Below are positions 58,001 to 64,000 of a stretch of DNA of 64,000 nucleotides, one piece after another (position 1 is the first letter of the stretch; each line of letters starts with the position of its first letter). The DNA is from JAKPUX01 sp035353815 (GTDB taxonomy: Bacteria; Zhuqueibacterota; Zhuqueibacteria; Residuimicrobiales; Residuimicrobiaceae). The translations under genes and the position numbers were made by a program. The notes under the pieces are model-generated. The model searched no databases, had not been told where the DNA came from, and saw only the letters and a program-made list of their open reading frames with translations. Location of the stretch: assembly GCA_035353815.1 (NCBI GenBank), contig DAOQAG010000006.1, positions 58,634 to 122,633 of the forward strand, read 5' to 3'.

Positions 58001-60190
58001 ATGGATTCCATTTCAAGACGCAAGTTTTTAAAGATCGGCGGGACCTCGCTGGCACTGACGGCGGCAGCCGGCCCCCTGGGCAAAGCAGCGGCAGGTTCCA
58101 GCCGGGAAAATGTCCGGGGCGTGCAAAAGATCCCGACCTTTTGCGATCTCTGCTTCTGGAAGTGCGGCGCCATCGCCTATGTGGAGGATGGCAAGCTCTG
58201 GAAGGTAGAGGGCAATCCGCTCGATCCTCTCAGCCAGGGCCGGCTGTGTCCGCGCGGCAGCGGGGGGGTGGGAGCCCATTTCGATCCCGACCGTCTCAAA
58301 TACCCCTTGATGCGCAAGTCGCTGCGCGGCAAGGAGGAATGGGTGCAGGTGACCTGGGATGAGGCCCTGACCTTCATTGCGGACAAGATGAACAAGATCA
58401 AGGCCGAGCATGGGCCCGAAGCGATGGCCCTGTTCAGTCACGGCATCGGCGGCAATTTCCTCAAACATCTCTTCAAGGCGTATGGCTCGGCCAATATCGG
58501 CGCGCCCTCGTTCGCCCAGTGTCGCGGTCCGCGCGACGTCGGCTTCCGACTTACCTTCGGCGAGGACGTCGCCTCTCCCGAACGCACGGATATCAGGAAC
58601 GCCCGGTGCCTGGTGCTGATCGGTTCCCACCTCGGCGAAAACATGCACAACACCCAGGTTCAGGAATTCAGTGAGGCCGTGGCAAACGGCGCCTCCCTGA
58701 TCGTGGTCGATCCGCGTGTTTCGGTTGCCGCCGGCAAGGCCAAATACTATCTGCCGATCAAGCCGGGCACCGATATGGCGCTGCTTCTCGCCTGGATGAA
58801 CCTGCTGGTGAGCGAAAAACTCTATAACCAGGCTTATGTCGACCGGTACGGCTTTGGCTTTGAGCAATTCGCCGCGGAAATCCAGCCCTATACCCCGGAA
58901 TGGGCCTATCCCGAGACCGGGATCGAACCGGAATTGATCCGTGCAACCGCCCGCGAGATGGCCAGATACCTGCCGGCCACCCTGATCCATCCCGGCCGCC
59001 ATGCCACCTGGTACGGGGACGATACCCAGCGCTCGAGGGCGATCGCCCTGCTCAACGCCCTGATGGGCAACTGGGGTGTCAAGGGCGGATTCTATTACCC
59101 GGTCAGCATGGAGGTGCCAGCCTATCCCTATCCCGCCTATCCCCATTCGGATCGGCCCAAGGTGGATAATCCCGATAATCGCTATCCCTTTGCCCACGAA
59201 GTCAATACCAATGGCATCCGCAAGGCGACCATCAGCGGCGTACCCTATCCGGTCAAAGGCTGGTTTGTCAATGCCACCAACCTGATCCATGCCTTGCCCG
59301 ATGAGCAGGAGACCATCCGGGCGATCCAGAATCTCGATCTGCTGGTGGTTATCGATGTCATCCCCGCTGAGATCGCCGGCTGGGCGGACGTCGTCCTGCC
59401 CGAATCGGTTTATCTCGAGCGCTTTGACGATCTCAATGTCGAGTGGTTCCGCGAGCCCTTCGTCGCCCTGCGCCAGCCGGTTGTCGCGGCGCCCCATGAT
59501 CAAAAGCCCAACTGGTGGATCGCCAAAAAACTCGCCGAAAAGCTCGGTCTCGGCCACTATTTCCCCTGGAAGGATGTTGAGGAGTATCTCGCCTATCGCC
59601 TCAACACCGCCGGGCTGGACTATGGCCGGCTGAAGAGAGAAGGCATCATCCGCGGCGAAAAGCAGCCTGTCTATTTCGCGGAGGGGGTCCCCGATGTTTT
59701 CCCGACACCCTCCGGCAAGATCGAATTCTATTCATTGCAGCTGGCCCAGGCTGGATTCGACCCGGTGCCCAAATACACCCAGCCGGCACCTCCGCCGGAC
59801 GGTTATTTCCGCTTGCTCTTTGGTCGGGCTCCGGTGCATTCGTTCAGCCGCACCCAGTCCAATCGGGTGCTGATGGATATGCTGGATGAAAATGAAGTCT
59901 GGATCAATCAGGATATCGCCACCCGCTGGGGTCTCAAATCCGGGGATTACATTCGTCTCAAGAACCAGGATGGTGTGATCAGCAACCGGATCAAGGTCAA
60001 AGCCACCGAGCGAATCCGCACCGATTGCGTTTATATCATCCACGGCTTCGGCCACAATGCACGGCAGCTCACGTATGCGTATCAGAAGGGAGCCAGCGAC
60101 GCACAGCTCATCACCCGATACAAGACGGATCCCATCATGGGCGGCACCGCGATGAATGTGAATTTTGTGACCTTTGAGCTGGAGGCGTGA
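58001..60190 (+). CDS. psrA: Molybdopterin catalytic subunit of thiosulfate/polysulfide reductase
   Basis: 729 residues from ATG 58001. The N-terminus is a Tat signal (SRRKFLKIGGTSLALTAAAG), so the protein is exported folded. A 4Fe-4S motif follows: CDLCFWKCGAIAYVE, then GRLCPRG. Cys174 in FAQCRGPRDVG is the expected Mo ligand of the Phs/Psr branch. The C-terminal domain includes FGRAPVHSFSRTQSNRVLMD. Together with the ferredoxin subunit and an NrfD-type membrane anchor it reduces polysulfide or thiosulfate with quinol, or runs in reverse. Arsenate or tetrathionate reductase relatives cannot be fully excluded. The neighbouring YeeE/YedE and rhodanese genes favour sulfur. Confidence 0.85.
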   Translation: MDSISRRKFLKIGGTSLALTAAAGPLGKAAAGSSRENVRGVQKIPTFCDLCFWKCGAIAYVEDGKLWKVEGNPLDPLSQGRLCPRGSGGVGAHFDPDRLKYPLMRKSLRGKEEWVQVTWDEALTFIADKMNKIKAEHGPEAMALFSHGIGGNFLKHLFKAYGSANIGAPSFAQCRGPRDVGFRLTFGEDVASPERTDIRNARCLVLIGSHLGENMHNTQVQEFSEAVANGASLIVVDPRVSVAAGKAKYYLPIKPGTDMALLLAWMNLLVSEKLYNQAYVDRYGFGFEQFAAEIQPYTPEWAYPETGIEPELIRATAREMARYLPATLIHPGRHATWYGDDTQRSRAIALLNALMGNWGVKGGFYYPVSMEVPAYPYPAYPHSDRPKVDNPDNRYPFAHEVNTNGIRKATISGVPYPVKGWFVNATNLIHALPDEQETIRAIQNLDLLVVIDVIPAEIAGWADVVLPESVYLERFDDLNVEWFREPFVALRQPVVAAPHDQKPNWWIAKKLAEKLGLGHYFPWKDVEEYLAYRLNTAGLDYGRLKREGIIRGEKQPVYFAEGVPDVFPTPSGKIEFYSLQLAQAGFDPVPKYTQPAPPPDGYFRLLFGRAPVHSFSRTQSNRVLMDMLDENEVWINQDIATRWGLKSGDYIRLKNQDGVISNRIKVKATERIRTDCVYIIHGFGHNARQLTYAYQKGASDAQLITRYKTDPIMGGTAMNVNFVTFELEA

Positions 60191-60191
60191 G

Positions 60192-60731
60192 ATGGCCCGA
60201 TTTGCGATGGTCATTGATACTAAAAAGTGTGTAGGCTGCATGGACTGTGTCGTCGCCTGCAAGACCGAGAACCGGGTTCCTGAAGGCTTCAACCGCGACT
60301 GGATTACCACCGAAGCCCGAGGCAAGTTTCCCTCCGTCCAGATGGAGATCCGCTCCGAGCGCTGTAATCATTGTGACAATCCCCCATGCGTCCACTGCTG
60401 CCCGACCGGAGCCAGTCATGTGCATACACTGGGAGGCGTGGTGCTGGTGCACCATGATCTCTGCATCGGCTGCAAGGCCTGCCTGGCCTCTTGCCCCTAT
60501 GATGCCCGCTTCATTCATCCCGAGGGCTATGCCGACAAGTGCACCTTTTGCATCCATCGCGTCGAGAAGGGGATGGACCCGGCCTGTGTGTCCGTCTGCC
60601 CGACCCATTGCATGTATTTCGGCGACCTCGAAGATCCGCACAGCCCGGTCAGCCGGTTGTTGATGGCGCGGCGCTACCATGCCATAGCCCCTGAGGCGGG
60701 AACCGATCCGCAGATATACTATTTGATCTAA
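60192..60731 (+). CDS. psrB: Four-cluster ferredoxin subunit of the sulfur reductase
   Basis: 179 residues; GGAGG is seven bases before ATG 60192. Four cysteine motifs, as in DmsB/PsrB: KKCVGCMDCVVACKTEN, ERCNHCDNPPCVHCCPTGA, DLCIGCKACLASCPYDAR and DKCTFCIHRVEKGMDPACVS. It transfers electrons between the NrfD-like membrane subunit and the molybdopterin subunit. It lacks its own signal, so it is probably carried by the Tat substrate. It overlaps the next gene by one base. Confidence 0.92.
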   Translation: MARFAMVIDTKKCVGCMDCVVACKTENRVPEGFNRDWITTEARGKFPSVQMEIRSERCNHCDNPPCVHCCPTGASHVHTLGGVVLVHHDLCIGCKACLASCPYDARFIHPEGYADKCTFCIHRVEKGMDPACVSVCPTHCMYFGDLEDPHSPVSRLLMARRYHAIAPEAGTDPQIYYLI

Positions 60732-60748
60732 TGCTCACCGAGGCGAAG

Positions 60749-61699
60749 ATGATTGAATTGACGACGACGCGTCACAATGAACTGATCGATCCCTTCCTTC
60801 AGGTCTGGGGCTGGGAGATCCCGGTCTATCTTTTTCTGGGCGGACTGGTTGCGGGCATGATGATCATCGCCGGCTACTTTTTCATCAAGGGCCGGGACGA
60901 GGGACACCAGTGCATTTGCTACCAGATTCCGTTGCTCGGCATGGCACTGCTCAGCCTGGGCATGTTCGCCCTCTTTCTCGACCTTGAACATAAAGCCTAT
61001 GTCTGGCGGGTCTATACCACCTTTGAGATCAAGTCGCCGATGTCCTGGGGCTCCTGGATTCTGTTGCTGGTTTATCCGGCCCTGCTAGTCAATTTCCTTC
61101 TCCATGTCCCGGCCTGGATTGGAGATCGTCTGCCCTTTCTCAAACACGGGTCGCAAAAGATCCAATCGATCAATAATATCAAACGCCATGTCGGCAAGGT
61201 CAACCTGGTGCTGGGGATCATGCTCGGAACCTACACCGGCATCCTGCTCAGCGCCCTGGGCGCACGTCCGCTGTGGAACAGCGCCATTCTCGGCATCCTC
61301 TTCCTGGTTTCCGGTCTTTCGACGGCTTCCGCCCTGGTGCACATGATCGCCCGGGAACGATCGGAAAGCGAGATGCTGGCGCGGGCAGACAACCTGTTTC
61401 TGACCGTCGAGCTTTTCATTATCGCGCTTTTCTTCATCGGCCTGCTGAGCTCTACCGAGGTACAGATCAGCTCCGCCATGCTGCTGTTGACCGGCCCGTA
61501 TGCGGCGGTATTCTGGGTGTTCGTTATCCTGATGGGCATTGTGATCCCCCTGCTCATCCAGAACCTTTCGGTCAGCCATCGCATCCAACATACCGCGGTT
61601 GCGCCCATCATGGTCATCCTTGGCGGTTTCATTCTGCGTTTCGTGCTGGTCCAGGCGGGACAGTACAGTCACTATCTCAATGCACATTTTATAAAATGA
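60749..61699 (+). CDS. psrC: NrfD/PsrC-type quinone-interacting membrane subunit
   Basis: About 316 residues (ATG 60749 with GAGG upstream; ATG 60731 is an alternative). Around eight to nine membrane helices. It opens with LQVWGWEIPVYLFLGGLVAG, the standard start of NrfD proteins, and has LGIMLGTYTGILLSALGARP and WNSAILGILFLVSGLSTAS, typical of PsrC. It anchors the reductase and exchanges electrons with menaquinone. Confidence 0.9.
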   Translation: MIELTTTRHNELIDPFLQVWGWEIPVYLFLGGLVAGMMIIAGYFFIKGRDEGHQCICYQIPLLGMALLSLGMFALFLDLEHKAYVWRVYTTFEIKSPMSWGSWILLLVYPALLVNFLLHVPAWIGDRLPFLKHGSQKIQSINNIKRHVGKVNLVLGIMLGTYTGILLSALGARPLWNSAILGILFLVSGLSTASALVHMIARERSESEMLARADNLFLTVELFIIALFFIGLLSSTEVQISSAMLLLTGPYAAVFWVFVILMGIVIPLLIQNLSVSHRIQHTAVAPIMVILGGFILRFVLVQAGQYSHYLNAHFIK

Positions 61700-61774
61700 T
61701 CCGGTCCTGGGCGGGCGGCATGGATCGACCCGCATCCAGGATGCATCGTATCCTCAAGACTGGAGAAAACAACC

Positions 61775-62317
61775 ATGTCCTCACCGCATCAGGCGGATGA
61801 TTTTGCACCCAAGCCCTACTGGAACCCTTACCTTTCGGGAATCGGTCTGGGACTTGTGCTGCTGGCCTCCTTTGTGATCATGGGCCGGGGCCTGGGCGCT
61901 TCGGGCGCCTTTTCTTCGGTTGTTGCGTACGGCATGCATCAGGCCGCTCCGCAGCACACCAGCACGAATGCCTTTTACGCCGAATACCTAGGCGACGGCA
62001 CCACTCATCCCCTCAAGGACTGGCTGGTCTTTGAGGTGATCGGCGTCTTTGTCGGAGGGTTCATTTCCGGCAAACTGGGGAACCGCATCAAGGGCAAGAT
62101 CGAAAAGGGACCGCGCATCAGCAACCGCGGCCGGCTGCTCTATGCTTTCCTCGGCGGGGGATTGATGGCGATCGGTGCCAAACTGGCGCGCGGTTGTACC
62201 AGCGGTCAGGCCCTCACCGGCGGCGCTCTGCTGAATTTCGGCAGCTGGGCCTTCATGATCTCCGTCTTCATCGGCGGATACGCCTTTGCTTACTTCATGA
62301 GGAGACAATGGCTATGA
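61775..62317 (+). CDS. YeeE/YedE-family sulfur transporter, first half
   Basis: 180 residues with about five membrane helices. The conserved cysteine lies in AIGAKLARGCTSGQALTGGA (near residue 145), the signature of YeeE/YedE thiosulfate/selenium-type channels. The following gene encodes the second half. Together they equal one fused YeeE of about 350 residues. The long loop between helices 1 and 2 (residues 45-85) is unusual. Probable substrate is thiosulfate or another sulfur anion, delivered to or from the reductase upstream. A selenium compound is another possibility because YedE relatives occur in selenium-using bacteria (inference). Confidence 0.85.
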   Translation: MSSPHQADDFAPKPYWNPYLSGIGLGLVLLASFVIMGRGLGASGAFSSVVAYGMHQAAPQHTSTNAFYAEYLGDGTTHPLKDWLVFEVIGVFVGGFISGKLGNRIKGKIEKGPRISNRGRLLYAFLGGGLMAIGAKLARGCTSGQALTGGALLNFGSWAFMISVFIGGYAFAYFMRRQWL

Positions 62318-62913
62318 GCGCTCCCTTTTACAAATATGGCCTTTTCAATGACGAGGTCAGCCTGATCGTCGCGGTCTTTATCGGGATCGGCTTCGGCTTT
62401 TTTCTGGAGCGGGCCGGATTCGGCAACGGCCGCAAACTGGCCGCCCAGTTCTATTTCTCGGACATGACCGTGCTCAAGGTCATGTTTACCGCCATCGTGA
62501 CGGCCATGGTCGGCGTCTACTATCTTTCGGTCCTCGGTGTACTCGATCTCTCCCTGGTCTATATCAATCCGACCTATCTGGCACCACAGATCGCCGGCGG
62601 ATTGATCCTCGGCATCGGGTTTGTCGTTGGCGGCTACTGCCCCGGCACCGCGTGCGTTTCCGCCTCTACCGGCCGTTACGACGGTTGGGCCTATGTGGGC
62701 GGACTCTTTGGGGGCATCCTGGTCTTCGGTGAGGTATTCAAGCTGGTCGAAAAATTCTACGTCTCCACCGCCATGGGCAAGGTGACCCTGCCGCAGCTGC
62801 TGCATCTGCCCTATGGTTTGATGGTCTTTCTGGTCTGCGTCATGGCCCTCGGTGCCTTCGCCGCCGCCGAATGGGGCGAAAAAAAGATGGCCGCGAAGAG
62901 GGAGGGCGAATAA
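62308..62913 (+). CDS. YeeE/YedE-family sulfur transporter, second half
   Basis: 201 residues from ATG 62308, overlapping the previous gene by ten bases. About five helices. It begins with FGFFLERAGFGNGRKLAAQF, a family hallmark, and carries GGYCPGTACVSASTGRYDG with the conserved cysteines. The two half-size proteins would assemble into one channel. Confidence 0.86.
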   Translation: MAMSAPFYKYGLFNDEVSLIVAVFIGIGFGFFLERAGFGNGRKLAAQFYFSDMTVLKVMFTAIVTAMVGVYYLSVLGVLDLSLVYINPTYLAPQIAGGLILGIGFVVGGYCPGTACVSASTGRYDGWAYVGGLFGGILVFGEVFKLVEKFYVSTAMGKVTLPQLLHLPYGLMVFLVCVMALGAFAAAEWGEKKMAAKREGE

Positions 62914-62914
62914 G

Positions 62915-63607
62915 ATGAAAATAGCAGAAGCGTTGCAGAAGATGAGCCTGAACGCCAGGTTGGCCGCCTTGCTGCTGCTCTTTGGTTTCATCGCCATCTT
63001 TGCCGGGGATCCCTACGGCGGGGATAAAACGGAAATTGATGCCCGGGAACTGGCGCTTATCGTGGACAAACAGGTCGATCATGTGGCCGCCGCGGAGCTG
63101 GCGGACTGGATCATCCAGAACCGCAGCGACTACCGGCTGATCGATCTGCGTACCGAGAAAGAATATGGCGAATATCATATCCCGACATCCGAAAACATCA
63201 CCCTGGCCGGCTTGACCGATGCGGGCCTGCAGCGCAACGAGAAGATCGTACTCTATTCGGAGGGAGGCATCCATTCCGCCCAGGCCTGGTTCCTGTTGAA
63301 GGCCCGGGGATATAAAGCCGTTTACATGCTCTTCGGCGGACTCGAGGAGTGGAAGGATAAGGTGCTTTATCCGGCGGTGCCAGAGAACCCCACTCCCGAA
63401 CAGCGGGTGGCTTTTGCCAAAATCAAAGAGGTGAGCACCTATTTCGGCGGCACACCGCAGAACGGCGCGGCAGCCGTCACCGCCCAGCCGCAGACCGGCG
63501 CGACCGCCGTCACTGCCCAGCCGCAGACCGCATTGCCCAAATTGAGCCTGCCTGCCGGAGGTACTGGCCCCAAGCCCCAGGGCAAGAAGAAAAAAGAGGG
63601 CTGTTGA
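62915..63607 (+). CDS. Rhodanese-like domain protein lacking the catalytic cysteine, membrane-anchored
   Basis: 230 residues. One hydrophobic segment (residues 15-30) anchors or exports it. The rhodanese-like domain (about 55-155) has YRLIDLRTEKEYGEYHIPTS, then KIVLYSEGGIHSAQAWFLLK and LFGGLEEWKDKVLYP. At the active-site loop the normal Cys is Ser115 (YSEGG), so it cannot form a persulfide there. The C-terminal region (residues 185-230) has a tandem TAVTAQPQT repeat and ends in KKKKEGC, whose terminal cysteine might be functional. It probably binds, rather than transfers, sulfur species next to the YeeE channel (inference). Confidence 0.82.
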   Translation: MKIAEALQKMSLNARLAALLLLFGFIAIFAGDPYGGDKTEIDARELALIVDKQVDHVAAAELADWIIQNRSDYRLIDLRTEKEYGEYHIPTSENITLAGLTDAGLQRNEKIVLYSEGGIHSAQAWFLLKARGYKAVYMLFGGLEEWKDKVLYPAVPENPTPEQRVAFAKIKEVSTYFGGTPQNGAAAVTAQPQTGATAVTAQPQTALPKLSLPAGGTGPKPQGKKKKEGC

Positions 63608-63634
63608 GTATCGCTTCCTCAATGGAGAAATGCC

Positions 63635-63910
63635 ATGCCTCTTCTCTACAAAACCGATATCGCCGCGGATGCCGACCTCAAGATCTGCTTCACCAGCATT
63701 CGCGCCGAAGCCGACTTGATCGTCTACGAATCCATCAGCGCCTGGGAAGCCACAGAGCCTCAGATCTGGTGTTATACGGATATTCGCAGCGAAGCAAACC
63801 GGGTAGTATTCATCACCGATTCCCCTTTTGAGGCCGATCTGCTCGTCCTCCGGACCGATGTCCAGTCCGATGCCGGCTGGCAGAACAGCGTCAAAGCGGG
63901 ACTGCTGTAA
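63635..63910 (+). CDS. Small DUF6150-type protein
   Basis: 91 residues. Four short repeats of a pattern around A-D-(L/R)-x-(V/I)-(Y/F)-x-T-D/S, such as RAEADLIVYESIS, SEANRVVFITDSP and FEADLLVLRTDVQ, form a beta-rich small domain as in DUF6150 proteins. The function is unknown. GGAG lies eight bases upstream. It may belong to the sulfur operon (28 bp after the rhodanese gene). The last 90 bases of the window hold no gene; they contain a 13-bp GTACT-TTT-AGTAC inverted repeat. Confidence 0.7.
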   Translation: MPLLYKTDIAADADLKICFTSIRAEADLIVYESISAWEATEPQIWCYTDIRSEANRVVFITDSPFEADLLVLRTDVQSDAGWQNSVKAGLL

Positions 63911-64000
63911 TCAGCCGGGTCATCCTTTTTACAGTTCAATTTTTAGGTTCATCCGGTTAATGCGTACTTTTAGTACTTGAAAAAAAGGTAGACATAGTAT

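Overview
The window is GC-rich and gene-dense, from an anaerobic bacterium. A C-terminal type IX secretion sorting domain (NYPNPFN motif, minus-strand esterase near 47.1-48.5 kb), a TonB-receptor N-terminus with a regulatory domain and FadL-type porins point to the FCB superphylum (KSB1, Calditrichota or Latescibacteria-like lineages). Promoters of classical sigma70 form (TTGACA-17-TAAACT, seen twice) and good Shine-Dalgarno sites argue against Bacteroidota proper. The assignment is inference; there is no rRNA in the window. A run of 100 N at 52213-52312 shows this is a scaffolded draft assembly.

Region 1 (1-7.4 kb): a fatty-acid module. An outer-membrane FadL homologue and a TetR regulator are divergent and share four copies of a palindrome (TGAAT-N3-ATTCA type) over their promoters. 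A fifth copy lies ahead of etfB-etfA and a membrane FeS oxidoreductase of the EMO type, which passes beta-oxidation electrons from ETF to quinone.

Region 2 (8.5-23 kb): the highlight. A twelve-gene operon encodes a molybdopterin (formate-dehydrogenase-like) subunit, sulfhydrogenase-type beta and gamma subunits, a maturation protease and a complete hydrogenase-4-type (group 4) membrane [NiFe] hydrogenase. The catalytic large subunit has an in-frame TGA exactly at the second cysteine of the L1 motif (RICGI-U-GSVH), followed by a perfect 7-bp hairpin in the bacterial SECIS position. The divergent neighbour is an IscA/HesB-like gene that also carries an in-frame TGA at a cysteine position with a SECIS-like hairpin. 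I read both as selenoproteins. Selenocysteine in a bridging L1 position of a [NiFe] hydrogenase would be new as far as I know. Known [NiFeSe] enzymes carry it in the L2 motif.

Region 3 (23-28.4 kb): a signalling operon with a [FeFe]-hydrogenase-like sensor histidine kinase, two stand-alone receivers, a receiver-PAS-kinase, a DRTGG protein and a ferritin-like protein. It is a plausible H2/redox sensing system for the hydrogenase upstream.

Region 4 (28.5-54.2 kb): glycan and general metabolism. It holds a GH38 mannosidase, a double SGNH hydrolase, a POT/MFS transporter, a GH20 hexosaminidase, purC, an M28 peptidase, a class V aminotransferase, sixA, a GAF histidine kinase, a DUF4153 protein, a NagX-like acyltransferase, two esterases, a nitroreductase, a zinc dehydrogenase, and cysE-cysK.

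Region 5 (54.3-64 kb): a second NagX-like protein, then ECF-like S and T membrane proteins with a THEP1-type NTPase and mobA, a thiosulfate/polysulfide reductase (psrABC-like), split YeeE/YedE sulfur transporters, a rhodanese-like protein lacking its catalytic cysteine, and a DUF6150 protein. This reads as a molybdenum-plus-sulfur respiration block.

Several intergenic spaces (7.5, 33.3, 40.2, 42.1, 48.5 and 52.1 kb) hold short imperfect direct repeats, each with its own sequence and a period of about 42-78 bp. One of them contains the assembly gap.
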